A stretch of DNA of 64,000 nt from Gordonia soli NBRC 108243 (GTDB lineage: Bacteria; Actinomycetota; Actinomycetes; Mycobacteriales; Mycobacteriaceae): assembly GCF_000334455.1 (NCBI RefSeq), contig NZ_BANX01000023.1, positions 1 to 64,000 of the forward strand, read 5' to 3'. Below are positions 44,660 through 53,561 of the stretch, piece by piece (position 1 is the first letter of the stretch; every line of letters starts with the position of its first letter). A model generated the notes under the pieces. The model saw only the letters and a list, made by a program, of their open reading frames with translations, had not been told where the DNA came from and made no database searches. The position numbers and the translations under genes are program-made.

Positions 44660-46126
44660 TCATCGACTCGCCGACGCCTCGGACGTCGACCGTCCGCGCA
44701 CGAGAGCAGCAGCCACGATCAGTGCGACGGACAGACAGCCCGCCACGACGAAGGCGAGATGGATGCCGTCGCCCGCGGCCGACAGCGGATCTGCTCCGTC
44801 ATCGACGGCCGATTGCGTACCCCGGGTCATCAGCGTGATGAACAGCGCGGTGCCCGCGGCCCCGGCGACCTGCTGGATGGTGCTCACCGTTGCGCTCCCG
44901 TGCGAGTAGAGCTCGGGGCGGAGCGAACCCAGCGCTGAGGTCATCAACGGTGTGAGGCCGAATGCGATGCCGGCGCTGAGGATCACGTGTGCGGCGATGA
45001 CCATACCGATCGACGATGCCGCGTCGAGCGTGGTGAGCAGCCACGTGCCCGCGCTCACGGCAACGGTTCCGGGGAGCACGAGCGGGCGGGCGCCGAACTT
45101 GTCGAAGAGCGCACCGACGAACGGTGCCAACAGTCCCATGGTGAGGCCACCCGGCAGGAGGACCAGGCCGGTGGTGAGCACGTCCTCACCCATCACGTTC
45201 TGCAGGTACATCGGCAGCAGGATGAGAGCGCCGAACAGCGTGAGCATGAATCCGGCCATCAGGATGATCGCGAGGCGGAACGGTCCGACGGCGAATGTAC
45301 GGAGGTCGAGGAGCGCAGTGCCGGAGTCGGCGAGCGCGAGTTGGCGCAGGACGAACAGTCCGAGCGCGATCACGCCGACCACCAGTGGAATCCACGGCGG
45401 CACCGGCGCGTGACCGCTCGCCGATTCGCCGATGCTGCTCAGTCCGTAGACCAGGCCTCCGAAGCCCAACGCCGACAACGGCACCGACAGCACGTCGAGA
45501 CGTGCGGGGCGGCGTTCGGTGACATTGCGGACGAAGATGCCACCGAGGATCAGCGCGCCGATCGCGATGGGCAGCACGATCCAGAACATCGCGCGCCAGC
45601 TGAGGGACTGGAGGATGAGACCGGAGACGGTCGGACCGATGGCCGGCGCGACGGCGATCACGATCGAGACGAGTCCCATGGTGCGACCGCGGTTCTGCTC
45701 GGGAACCACGTTGAGGATGGTCGTCATCAGCAACGGGACCATCAGCGCAGTGCCCGACGCCTGAACCACTCGGGCGACGATCAGCAGCTCGAATCCCGGT
45801 GCGAGAGCTGCGACGAGTGTGCCGACGGTGAACAGGGTCATCGCCGCGATGAAGATCGCCCGCAGGGTGAACCGCTGCATGAGGAAACCGGTGATCGGGA
45901 TGACGATGGCCATCGTCAGCAGAAAGCCGCTGGTCAGCCACTGGGCGGTAGCTGCACTGATCGCGAGGTCGGTCATGAGCGTCGGCAGCGCGACGCTCAG
46001 GATCGTCTCGTTGAGGATCACCACGAACGCGGCGACCAAGAGCACCCCGATGAGCAGGACGGCGCTGCGGTCTCGGACGGGGGCCTGCGCCGTGCCGGTG
46101 TCGGCGAGGGTTGGGTTCTGGGTCAC
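44660..46126 (-). CDS. MFS multidrug exporter, DHA2 family
   Basis: 488 aa from GTG 46126. Opening N-E-T-I-L-S-V-A-L-P-T-L in TM1, then 14 predicted TMs, motif C-like A-P-A-I-G-P-T-V-S-G and L-L-P-G-G-L-T-M-G-L. Drug:proton antiporter of the EmrB/LfrA type. It is divergent from a TetR gene, with a CTGCCA/TGGCAG dyad between them, the standard arrangement of a TetR-repressed exporter. Confidence 0.85.
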   Translation of the reverse strand: MTQNPTLADTGTAQAPVRDRSAVLLIGVLLVAAFVVILNETILSVALPTLMTDLAISAATAQWLTSGFLLTMAIVIPITGFLMQRFTLRAIFIAAMTLFTVGTLVAALAPGFELLIVARVVQASGTALMVPLLMTTILNVVPEQNRGRTMGLVSIVIAVAPAIGPTVSGLILQSLSWRAMFWIVLPIAIGALILGGIFVRNVTERRPARLDVLSVPLSALGFGGLVYGLSSIGESASGHAPVPPWIPLVVGVIALGLFVLRQLALADSGTALLDLRTFAVGPFRLAIILMAGFMLTLFGALILLPMYLQNVMGEDVLTTGLVLLPGGLTMGLLAPFVGALFDKFGARPLVLPGTVAVSAGTWLLTTLDAASSIGMVIAAHVILSAGIAFGLTPLMTSALGSLRPELYSHGSATVSTIQQVAGAAGTALFITLMTRGTQSAVDDGADPLSAAGDGIHLAFVVAGCLSVALIVAAALVRGRSTSEASASR

Positions 46127-46190
46127 GTTCGTCGTCGTCTCTGATCGTCGGGCCTGGTACTCCCGCGACGATAGCGAAACATGACAGTGA

Positions 46191-46205
46191 CTGCCACTTT
46201 GGCAG
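46191..46205. promoter_or_regulatory. Candidate TetR operator between exporter and regulator
   Basis: CTGCCA-CTT-TGGCAG, a perfect 6-bp-arm dyad in the divergent region between starts 46126 and 46244. Position and symmetry suggest binding by the adjacent TetR. Confidence 0.45.
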
Positions 46206-46243
46206 CGCATGCCTAGAACGACATGACGCGCTAGTCTCGCCCC

Positions 46244-46867
46244 ATGCCAGGCTCACCCGACGGTGGCGGCGGCCTCCGTGCCCGCCGTCGCGACGCGACA
46301 CGGATGGACATCCACGAGGCCGCGGTGGACCTGTTCGAGCGCAACGGCTTCGACGCCACCACGGTCGACGAGGTGGCGGCCGCCGCCGGGGTCTCGCCGC
46401 GGACCTTCTTCCGGCACTTCGGGACCAAGGAGGAGTGCGTCCTCTACGACCGCTACGGATTCGACCGCGCCCTCGAGAACCGTTTGAGCGAGCTCGATCC
46501 CGACGAGTTCACGCTCGCGGACATCGAGGCCGTGTATCGATCGGTGATGATCGGGTTCGGTGACGAGGATCGCAGCGATGATGTGTCGCCGCACTTCCTG
46601 CGCGTCCGCAAATTGGTGTTGGCGACGCCGTCGCTGAGCCGTGCGGCACTGGGCCGTTATGCCGACGAGTCGCGGCGTCTGCCCGAGGCGCTCGGGGGTC
46701 GGAGTGTGCGCCGGACGCGTGCGCAGATCCGGATGATCCTGGAGGTCGCGAACCTCGGGGTGCAGTGCGCCTTCGAGGAGTGGGTGGAGGTCAACGAGGC
46801 CGACGGCACCGGTCGATCACTCGTCGACGTCTACGACGCGGTGTGTGAGCGTCTGCGGGGACTCTGA
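46244..46867 (+). CDS. TetR family regulator, probably of the adjacent exporter
   Basis: 207 aa from ATG 46244. HTH region D-I-H-E-A-A-V-D-L-F-E-R-N-G-F, T-T-V-D-E-V-A-A-A-A-G-V-S-P-R-T-F-F-R-H-F is the MftR/SCO-type TetR pattern with F-F-R-H-F. C-terminal domain of about 130 residues. Divergent from the DHA2 exporter; repression of it is the expected role. Confidence 0.8.
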   Translation: MPGSPDGGGGLRARRRDATRMDIHEAAVDLFERNGFDATTVDEVAAAAGVSPRTFFRHFGTKEECVLYDRYGFDRALENRLSELDPDEFTLADIEAVYRSVMIGFGDEDRSDDVSPHFLRVRKLVLATPSLSRAALGRYADESRRLPEALGGRSVRRTRAQIRMILEVANLGVQCAFEEWVEVNEADGTGRSLVDVYDAVCERLRGL

Positions 46868-47003
46868 CCTGCCGAGATCGGCTTCTTCGGTGCGCAGCCG
46901 GCCGACGACCGTCTGGTGCCGATCCGCGAGGACGGGATCATCGGCCGGACGGATCTGCTCTCTGACGACTGAGGGAGCGCGAGATGCGACCGCAGACAGG
47001 GGA

Positions 47004-47051
47004 AGTCCCCGCACCCGCCGCGAGGTCGGCGGTGGTGGGCAGGTGCGGGGA
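47004..47051. terminator. Hairpin terminator between TetR and fasciclin genes
   Basis: GTCCCCGCACC and GGTGCGGGGAC are perfect 11-bp arms with a GC-rich inner CCGCC/GGCGG stem. It lies between the convergent stops at 46867 and 47097. Confidence 0.6.
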
Positions 47052-47096
47052 CGTTTCTGTGCGTGGCAACGGCCACGCGAGTACTGCGCTACGTGA

Positions 47097-47762
47097 TCAG
47101 GAAGCCGGCGGGGTCAGCACGGTGTCGATCAGGTAGACGGTCGCGTTGGCGGTCTTCACGCCACCGCACACCACGCCGGAATCGTTGACCTTCAGGTTGT
47201 CTCCCGATCCGGTAACGGTGACCTTCTTGCCGTCGTCGAGGGTGACGTGCTCCTTGACCACCGCGTCAGGCGCGGCCTGGCCCGAGACGACGTGGTAGGT
47301 CAGGATCGAGGTCAGCAGTGCCGAGTCGGTCTTCAGCTTCTCGATGGTCTCCGGCGGGAGCTTGGCGAAGGCGTCATCGGTCGGCGCGAACACGGTGTAC
47401 TGGCCGTTGTTCAGCGTGTCGACCAGGTTGACCTGCGGGTTGAGCTGGCCCGACACGGCCTGCGTCAGCGTCTTCAGCATCGGGTTGGCGGCGGCAGCGG
47501 TCGCGACCGGAGCGGTGGCCATGCCGTCGACCGAGGCCGGTCCGCTCGGGTTCGCCTCGGCGTAGGCTGCGCAGCCCGGGCCGACGAGACCGGAAGCCAT
47601 GGAACCGCTTTCGCCGCCCATCGCGCTCGACATCGGTGCGGCAGAGGACGAGCCGGAGTCACTGGAGGAGTCGTCGCTGCTGGAACAGCCGGCGACCAAG
47701 CCGATGGCGAGTACTGCTCCGGACGCGGCAACGGCGAGACGCTGCATTCCCTTGATGGCCAT
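47097..47762 (-). CDS. Fasciclin-domain lipoprotein (MPT83-like)
   Basis: 221 aa from ATG 47762. Signal peptide with lipobox V-A-G-C (lipidated Cys about 26), a Ser/Asp/Met-rich linker (about 27-60), then a FAS1 domain (about 75-220): [20 protein letters not shown] (H1 motif), L-T-Y-H-V-V-S-G and [11 protein letters not shown]. Surface lipoprotein of the MPT83/MPT70 family, which in mycobacteria is under SigK/RskA control. A SigK-type promoter match lies 56 bp upstream. Confidence 0.85.
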   Translation of the reverse strand: MAIKGMQRLAVAASGAVLAIGLVAGCSSSDDSSSDSGSSSAAPMSSAMGGESGSMASGLVGPGCAAYAEANPSGPASVDGMATAPVATAAAANPMLKTLTQAVSGQLNPQVNLVDTLNNGQYTVFAPTDDAFAKLPPETIEKLKTDSALLTSILTYHVVSGQAAPDAVVKEHVTLDDGKKVTVTGSGDNLKVNDSGVVCGGVKTANATVYLIDTVLTPPAS

Positions 47763-47817
47763 GATCAGTCCAATCTGTGGTTGTCGCAGGCGCGCCAAGT
47801 TGCCCGCCTCATCCAGC

Positions 47818-47845
47818 CATTCGCAGCCGTGTCCAGATCGGATGG
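47818..47845 (-). promoter_or_regulatory. SigK-type promoter match for the fasciclin gene
   Basis: On the minus strand: CCATCC, 16 bp, CGAATG (the -10 part at 47818-47823). Close to the mycobacterial SigK consensus (CCATCC with a CCGAAT-like -10). The divergent gene has the same CCATCC-N16-CGAA arrangement. Confidence 0.55.
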
Positions 47846-47904
47846 GAACAGATTTCAAATCTTGTGGGGGATGCTCTTCTGTGAGTGCGGATGGCCCTCG
47901 GAAC

Positions 47905-47932
47905 CCATCCGAGGCATCTCCGGTGACGAAGC
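47905..47932 (+). promoter_or_regulatory. SigK-type promoter match for the sulfite-oxidase-like gene
   Basis: CCATCC (47905-47910), 16 bp, CGAAGC (47927-47932), 60 bp before GTG 47992. Same -35 hexamer, spacing and first four -10 bases as the promoter on the opposite strand. Confidence 0.5.
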
Positions 47933-47991
47933 ACTCCCGAGCGAGCCGACCTCCGTCCTGGTCGTCGGATGCGTAGTGGCGAGGAGACGAA

Positions 47992-49548
47992 GTGCAACGG
48001 CAAGCTGTGAACACTGCGTTGGCAGCACTATCCGGGATCGTCGCGGTCATCGGTGGAGTCGCTGTCGGTGAGATCGCCGCGGCTGCGGTGTCCCCGTTGT
48101 CGGCCCCTTTCCAGTCAGTCGCCGCGGCGCTCGTCGACACCTCACCCGCTCCGCTCCGCGAGTGGGCGATCGACACCTTCGGCACCAGCGACAAACTCGC
48201 GCTCCGGATCGGCATCGGCGTCGCGATGGTGGTCATCGCTGCCCTCGCCGGCATCCTGCAGTCCCGTCGTCCGCATCTCGGAGCCGCCATCTGCATCGTG
48301 TTCGGAGCCGTCGGTGTCATAGCCGCTGTCACGCGCCCGACGGCGGGACCGACCTTCGCCATCCCGTCGATCCTGGCCGGCATCGCATCAGCGGCCCTCG
48401 TCGTCTGGCTGTGTCGGGCGCTGGGGTCGCGCGCGGCGGCAGACACCGATGACACACCGGCCGCATCGGCAGGCTGGTCACGTCGCCGCTTCCTGACCGT
48501 CAGCGGTCTGGTGGTCGCAGCATCGGCGGGAGTCACCGTCGTGGCCCGACAGCTCGCCGCCGCCGGCGGTGTGGTCGCCGAGCGCGCCGGCCTGAAGTTG
48601 CCCATACCTGCGTCGCCGGCGCAGCCGATTCCCGCCGGCGTCCAACTCGACATCCCCGGCGCGACGTCCTTCCTCACCGACAACCGGGCCTTCTACCGCA
48701 TCGACACCGCGCTCATCGTGCCGCGACTGACCACGAAGGACTGGAGCCTGCGGATCCACGGGATGGTGGACCGTGAGATCACGCTGGACTGGGATGACCT
48801 GATGGCCATCCCGGCCCAGGAGCGGATCGTCACCCTCACCTGCGTGTCCAACGAGGTCGGCGGAGATCTCATCGGTACAGCCCGCTGGATCGGGTTCCCG
48901 ATGCGGGACCTGCTGGCCCGGGCCGGGATCCAGGGTGACGCCGACATGCTCCTGTCGACCAGTGTGGACGGCTGGACGTCGGGGACGCCGCTCGAGGCGA
49001 TCAACGACGGTCGCGACGCCATGCTGGCCGTCGGGATGAACGGTGAGCCGCTGCCGCTGGAGCACGGCTACCCGGTACGTCAGGTGATCCCGGGTCTCTA
49101 CGGTTACGTGTCGGCCTGCAAGTGGGTGACCGATTGGGAGATAACCCGATTCGATCGAGCCCGCGCGTACTGGACCGATCGGGGATGGGGTGAGAAAGGG
49201 CCGATCAAGACCGCCTCGCGCATCGACCGGCCGGCACCGCTGTCGACCCACGACGTCGGCAAACCGGTCACCATCGCGGGAACCGCGTGGGCACAGCACC
49301 GCGGGATCCGGGCCGTCGAGGTACGGATCGACGACGGCCCATGGGAACCCGCGACCCTCGCGAATCAGTACTCCCTCGACACCTGGCGCCAGTGGAGCTA
49401 CACCTGGCAGCCGACCTCGGCGGGCAACCACACCGTCTACTGTCGGGCGACCGACGCGAACGGCATCGTCCAGACCTCGGAACGGGTACCGACGGTCCCG
49501 GACGGTGCGACCGGCTGGCACAGCCGGGTCCTGCGCACGGCAGCGTGA
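47992..49548 (+). CDS. Membrane-anchored molybdopterin oxidoreductase, sulfite-oxidase-like (Rv0218-like)
   Basis: 518 aa from GTG 47992, with GGAG upstream. Four N-terminal TMs (about 5-150), then a TAT-like R-R-R-F-L segment (about 163-168) leading into a sulfite-oxidase/YedY-type molybdopterin domain: [11 protein letters not shown] with the Mo-ligand Cys, [13 protein letters not shown], and a C-terminal immunoglobulin-like dimer domain. The N-terminal membrane part suggests periplasmic action linked to respiration. It shares a divergent regulatory region with the fasciclin lipoprotein. Confidence 0.85.
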   Translation: MQRQAVNTALAALSGIVAVIGGVAVGEIAAAAVSPLSAPFQSVAAALVDTSPAPLREWAIDTFGTSDKLALRIGIGVAMVVIAALAGILQSRRPHLGAAICIVFGAVGVIAAVTRPTAGPTFAIPSILAGIASAALVVWLCRALGSRAAADTDDTPAASAGWSRRRFLTVSGLVVAASAGVTVVARQLAAAGGVVAERAGLKLPIPASPAQPIPAGVQLDIPGATSFLTDNRAFYRIDTALIVPRLTTKDWSLRIHGMVDREITLDWDDLMAIPAQERIVTLTCVSNEVGGDLIGTARWIGFPMRDLLARAGIQGDADMLLSTSVDGWTSGTPLEAINDGRDAMLAVGMNGEPLPLEHGYPVRQVIPGLYGYVSACKWVTDWEITRFDRARAYWTDRGWGEKGPIKTASRIDRPAPLSTHDVGKPVTIAGTAWAQHRGIRAVEVRIDDGPWEPATLANQYSLDTWRQWSYTWQPTSAGNHTVYCRATDANGIVQTSERVPTVPDGATGWHSRVLRTAA

Positions 49549-49564
49549 CGGCGCCGCGGCGCCG
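49549..49564. terminator. 16-bp GC palindrome downstream of the oxidoreductase gene
   Basis: CGGCGCCGCGGCGCCG is perfectly self-complementary and begins at the stop codon's next base. Possible terminator. The next gene reads the same way from 49635. Confidence 0.35.
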
Positions 49565-49634
49565 CTGAGGTCCTATTCCACCGGCGGTCGCGTCATCGGC
49601 GTGACAGTGTGGAACTCGACCATGAGGAGGACCA

Positions 49635-50045
49635 ATGCGAGCATTCCGAGAAGCCGTCGAGCGTCGGGACAGCGCCGCCATCGAGGCGTTGCTGGCCGAT
49701 GACGTGACCTTCGTGAGCCCGGTCGCCTTCGCGCCGTACCACGGCAAGGCCATCACCGCCGCGATCCTGCGCGGTGTCTTGCGCGTGTTCGAGGACTTCC
49801 GCTACGTGCGCGAGGTCGGCGCCGAGGGTGACCGTGATTCGGTGTTGGTGTTCGAGGCGACCGTCAACGGGCGACGCGTCACCGGAGCCGACTTCATCCA
49901 GGTCGACGAGCACGGCGCCATCGACGAACTGATGGTGATGGTGCGGCCGCTGTCCGCGGCAACCCAGTTGGCCGAGGCGATGGGCGCCCAGTTCGATCGC
50001 ATCCAGCAGGAGGCGGCGGCCGCGATGGAGAAGGGTTCGGCCTAG
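49635..50045 (+). CDS. SnoaL-like (NTF2 fold) protein
   Basis: 136 aa. F-R-E-A-V-E-R-R-D-S-A-A-I-E-A-L-L-A-D-D-V-T-F-V-S-P-V at the start and H-G-A-I-D-E-L-M-V-M-V-R-P near the end are SnoaL-like signatures. ATG 49635 follows GAGGAGG. A small soluble enzyme or binding protein; reaction unknown. It is unrelated in detail to the SnoaL-like gene at 4196. Confidence 0.75.
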   Translation: MRAFREAVERRDSAAIEALLADDVTFVSPVAFAPYHGKAITAAILRGVLRVFEDFRYVREVGAEGDRDSVLVFEATVNGRRVTGADFIQVDEHGAIDELMVMVRPLSAATQLAEAMGAQFDRIQQEAAAAMEKGSA

Positions 50046-50061
50046 GCCGGCGCCCGCTTTA

Positions 50062-50149
50062 CCGGCGCCGGGCTCATTGGGCCCGCTCGCTGCGCTCCCG
50101 GCGCCGGGCTCATTGGGCCCGCTCGCTGCGCTCCCGGCGCCCGGCTCAG
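50062..50149. repeat. 36-bp tandem repeat, 2.4 copies
   Basis: Units at 50062-50097 and 50098-50133 are identical; a partial third runs into the stop codon of the monooxygenase gene (50146-50148). Each contains GGGCCCGCTCGCTGCGCTC. It lies between convergent genes. Function unknown. Confidence 0.7.
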
Positions 50150-51648
50150 CGGGGGGAGTCGCTGCGGACGAACACCATCGAGTCCGTCCGGTCGCTCCGC
50201 CGATCGTCGACGGCGTCGGCGAAGTAGTTGTGCCGTACGTTCCACGGGCGCCGTGTCCCCGACTTCGGGAAGGCGTCGGGACGTCGGCGCACATATCCGG
50301 AGCGCAGATCCCAGAGCGGTTTCGACGGCATCGAGTCGTCGCGCAGATGTGGGTAGGCGCGGTCGATGCCTGCAGAGCGCATGTGGTGGAACAACTTCGC
50401 CGCGGCACGCGCACTCATGTCCGCTCGCAACGTCCACGACGCGTTGGTGTATCCCACCGACCATGCGAGGTTGGGGACGTCTTCCAACAGATGCCCTCGG
50501 TAGGCGAACCGGTCGCGCGGGTCGATCTCCGCATCGTCGATCACGATGCGGATTCCGCCGAAGGTCAACAGGTCCATACCGGTCGCGGTGACCACCAGAT
50601 CGGCGTCCAGGTGCCTGCCGGAGCCGAGCAGGATGCCGGAGTCGTCGAATCTGTCGATGTGGTCGGTGACGACCTCCACCGACCCGTCCGAGATCGCTGC
50701 GAAGAGATCGCCGTCGGGGACCATGCACATGCGCTCATCCCACGGGTTGTATGCGGGCGAGAAGTGCACGTCGATCGGGTACCCCTCCGGCAGCAGCCCG
50801 GTGATGTTGGCGCGGAGCAACTTCCGGCCGAAGCGGGGGAATCGGTGGATGGCGTGGACCAGTGCCGCCGTCTGGACGGCGTATCGAGCACGGACCACGC
50901 GATGCGCCGCGCTCTCCGGGAGCACCCGCCGGACGACCGGCGCGAAGTACTCCTTCTGCTTCGACGAGTAGATGTACGAGGGCGATCGCTGCAGCATCGT
51001 CACGTGTGCGGCGCTGTGCGCGAGGTCGGGAATCATGCTCACCGCTGTCGCGCCGCTGCCGATGACGACGACGCGCCGGCCGTCGTAGTCGAGATCGTCG
51101 GGCCATTGCTGCGGATGGACGACGGTGCCCCGGAAGTCGCCGAGACCGACGAAGGAGGGCGTGAACGGATGGTCCTGGTCGTAGTAACCGGTGGCGAAGT
51201 AGACGAATCGGCAGCGGTGGATCTCCGTGGTCCCGTCGCTCCCGACGCGTGCGGTGACCGTCCATCGGCCGGTGGCCGAGTCCCATTCGGCGCGCTCGAC
51301 GTCCCGACCGAATCGGATGTGGTCGGCGATGCCGTACTTGTGTGCGGTGTCGTCGATGTACTCGCGGATGTGGGCCCCCTGGGCGAGGGCTTCGGGGCGG
51401 CGCCACGGTTCGAACGGGAAGCTCAGCGTGTAGATGTCACTGTCGGATCGAATGCCGGGGTAGCGGAACAGATCCCACGTGCCGCCGATCCGTTCCCGAC
51501 GGTCGAGGACCACGTAGCGCAGATCAGGATCGTTCTCGGTGAAGCGGTATGCGGCGTCGATGCCGGACAGGCCGGCGCCGATGATCACGAGATCGTGGTC
51601 GACGATGGTGGACTCTCCCGGTCCCGTACCCGGAGTCGAACCCGTCAT
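50146..51648 (-). CDS. Flavin-containing (Baeyer-Villiger-type) monooxygenase, EthA-like
   Basis: 500 aa. FAD-binding G-A-G-L-S-G-I-D-A (about 24-32), NADPH-binding V-I-G-S-G-A-T-A-V-S, and the BVMO fingerprint F-R-G-T-V-V-H-P-Q-Q-W-P (FxGxxxHxxxW). Length and order match mycobacterial EthA (about 490 aa). It oxygenates ketones or thioamide drugs with NADPH and O2. Divergent from a TetR gene in the EthA/EthR manner. Its end is abutted by the 36-bp repeat. Confidence 0.85.
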   Translation of the reverse strand: MTGSTPGTGPGESTIVDHDLVIIGAGLSGIDAAYRFTENDPDLRYVVLDRRERIGGTWDLFRYPGIRSDSDIYTLSFPFEPWRRPEALAQGAHIREYIDDTAHKYGIADHIRFGRDVERAEWDSATGRWTVTARVGSDGTTEIHRCRFVYFATGYYDQDHPFTPSFVGLGDFRGTVVHPQQWPDDLDYDGRRVVVIGSGATAVSMIPDLAHSAAHVTMLQRSPSYIYSSKQKEYFAPVVRRVLPESAAHRVVRARYAVQTAALVHAIHRFPRFGRKLLRANITGLLPEGYPIDVHFSPAYNPWDERMCMVPDGDLFAAISDGSVEVVTDHIDRFDDSGILLGSGRHLDADLVVTATGMDLLTFGGIRIVIDDAEIDPRDRFAYRGHLLEDVPNLAWSVGYTNASWTLRADMSARAAAKLFHHMRSAGIDRAYPHLRDDSMPSKPLWDLRSGYVRRRPDAFPKSGTRRPWNVRHNYFADAVDDRRSDRTDSMVFVRSDSPR

Positions 51649-51727
51649 CGACGCACCTCTTCGTTCGGATCATGGGGCGGCCGCCGCGTGGGACATCACG
51701 GAGACCAGTGGCGGATCGAGCAAAACT

Positions 51728-51757
51728 CGACACCAGTGTTGCAGGTAATCTGTGTCG
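51728..51757. promoter_or_regulatory. Candidate operator between monooxygenase and TetR genes
   Basis: CGACAC (51728-51733) and GTGTCG (51752-51757) form a dyad with an 18-bp spacer that includes an ACACCAGTGT half-site. It covers the tetR start. Weak evidence. Confidence 0.3.
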
Positions 51758-52327
51758 GTGACCGTGATTCCTCAGGTGCGTGCCGACGTCGAACGGAACC
51801 GCGCGACCATCCTGGGAGCGGCGATCATCCTGTTGGGCCAGCATCCGCAGTCGTCGATGCAGCAGGTCGCCGATGCGGCCGGGCTGAACCGAGCCACCCT
51901 GTACCGCCACTTCCGCAATCGCGACGACCTGCTGGCCGCACTGCAGGCCAAGGCCCTCGCCGACAGCGCCGCCCTGGCCGAGACGATCCCGACCGACGGC
52001 CCGGCGTTGCCCGCGCTGCTGGAGTACCTCGAGGCAGCGATCACCGTCGGCGAGCGCTACCGATTCATCTCGATGGCGCCGCGCACCGAGCCGTCACTCT
52101 TCGGGGCCGAGGGACGGGCGCTACGGCCGGTGGCGGCCGCTGTCCGTCGGGGACAGGCTCAGGGCGAGTTCGATCCGCATCTCGACCCGGGATTCGTGGC
52201 CGGCCTGGTGGTGATGCTGGTCATCGAGGTGGTCGGTGTCGTCGAACGCGGATCGTTGAGCTTCGAGGATGCTCGCGCCCAGGCGATGCGGACCTTCGGC
52301 AACGTCCTGCGGGCACGTCGGGGCTGA
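51752..52327 (+). CDS. TetR family regulator, probably of the EthA-like monooxygenase
   Basis: 191 aa from GTG 51752. HTH: R-A-T-I-L-G-A-A-I-I-L-L-G-Q-H, then S-M-Q-Q-V-A-D-A-A-G-L-N-R-A-T-L-Y-R-H-F. Divergent from the monooxygenase with about 100 bp between starts. Likely controls it. The ligand is unknown. Confidence 0.8.
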   Translation: MSVTVIPQVRADVERNRATILGAAIILLGQHPQSSMQQVADAAGLNRATLYRHFRNRDDLLAALQAKALADSAALAETIPTDGPALPALLEYLEAAITVGERYRFISMAPRTEPSLFGAEGRALRPVAAAVRRGQAQGEFDPHLDPGFVAGLVVMLVIEVVGVVERGSLSFEDARAQAMRTFGNVLRARRG

Positions 52328-52435
52328 CGGGGGCGGCGCTGCGGGTAGGTGCTGCTGAGATCGGCCCCGAGGGGACCGGCCGAGGGGAATATGCCCTCGG
52401 TCTACGGTGTCGGGGATGATCTCAGCAGCCGACGA

Positions 52436-52996
52436 TCAGCTGTCGGCCCAGGACTGGCCCTCGGAGATGGCCGCCATCGTGCTCTGACCGTCGAGGGCCT
52501 CACGGATGATGTCGGCGTGGCCGCTGTGGTGGGCGGTCTCGCGCAGTAGGTGCAGAGTCATCTTGCGGACGGTCCACCATTCGCGTTCGGGTTGCCAGGG
52601 TGCAGTCGGCTGCGGGATCAGATCGTCGAGGCTGGCGACGTCGGCGATCACCTGGTCGAAAGCCTCTGCAGCGCGGTCGTATTCGTCGAGCCAACCGTCG
52701 ATGGTCTCGTCGTCGCGCAGCGCGTAGGCGTCGGCGACCGCGGCCATGTCGAACTCGGCGTTCTCGCCGCGGTCGACGATCGTCTGTGCGGTCGCGCGGA
52801 ACCCGGAAGCGAGATGTTTGATGAGGCCGCCGATGTTCAGGTCGCTGACGGTGGTCTTCTGGCGTGCCTGCTCGTCAGTCAGGCCACGGGCGGTGATCCG
52901 CAGGAGTGCCCGCTGGTCGGCGAGCAGGGTGAGCAGGTCCTCCTTCTCACCGGTGACGGAGACGGTGAGTGCGACGGGGGTGTACGTGCCGGCCAT
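52436..52996 (-). CDS. DinB/DUF664 family protein
   Basis: 186 aa from ATG 52996. Four-helix DinB-like protein with metal-binding histidine positions: L-I-K-H-L-A-S (about 68) and H-L-L-R-E-T-A-H-H-S-G-H (about 155-166). DinB proteins in actinobacteria are often mycothiol-dependent metal transferases. The substrate is unknown. Confidence 0.8.
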   Translation of the reverse strand: MAGTYTPVALTVSVTGEKEDLLTLLADQRALLRITARGLTDEQARQKTTVSDLNIGGLIKHLASGFRATAQTIVDRGENAEFDMAAVADAYALRDDETIDGWLDEYDRAAEAFDQVIADVASLDDLIPQPTAPWQPEREWWTVRKMTLHLLRETAHHSGHADIIREALDGQSTMAAISEGQSWADS

Positions 52997-53561
52997 GATG
53001 GGTCCTCTCGAACGGTTCGGGCTGCTCTCCATGACGTTATGAGGAATTGCGGTCAGATTCGGTCCTCGTTGATCTGACCAGGTGAAGAAGATTGTGCGGG
53101 TCGGTCCGGAGCTGCTCGGGTGGCTCAGGAGCTTGCGGGGCCTGTCCGGCAGCAGCCAGGCCGTCGGAAATCCGCCCGTGCGGTGCTGTTTTGCTCGAGA
53201 TCTGCCCGTTCTCGCCCGAAATCCGCCCGGGAGGTGCGAGCGGATGCCGATGCGGTCGTCACGAGGCTGTGATGGGCGGATTTCGTGGGAGGGGCGGCGG
53301 CTTTCGGATGCGGGTTGACGCTTGCGTTGGAGTTCGCCGGAACTCGGATTCGGTCCGGTATCCGTCCGGGCTGCGCTGCCCGAGATCCGCCCGTGCTCGC
53401 CCGGAATCTGTCTAGGAGGTGCGAGCGGTTGCCGATGCGGTCGGCGCGAGTGGCCGGCGGGTGGGTTTCGTCGCCGGCTGCGCGGCTTTCGATGGGTCGG
53501 CTGGGCATCGTCGCGCGGAAATGGGTTGAGTGAACGGCGCCGGCCGTCGACGATCGAGAGC
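52997..53561. other. 565-bp intergenic region with imperfect duplicated repeat
   Basis: No gene. It contains two degenerate copies of a roughly 140-bp unit (about 53166-53310 and 53356-53495); the best-conserved 63 bp (53196-53258 and 53381-53443) share most positions, including GGAGGTGCGAGCGG. Each has an inverted GAAATCCGCCC-like pair. Confidence 0.6.
53166..53495. repeat. Imperfect direct repeat, two copies offset by 185 bp
   Basis: Core copies 53196-53258 and 53381-53443 (63 bp each, roughly 8 differences). Flanks are also alike, with a shared GCGGCTTTCG near the right ends. Inverted arms GAAATCCGCC and GGCGGATTTC occur in the first copy. Confidence 0.55.
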
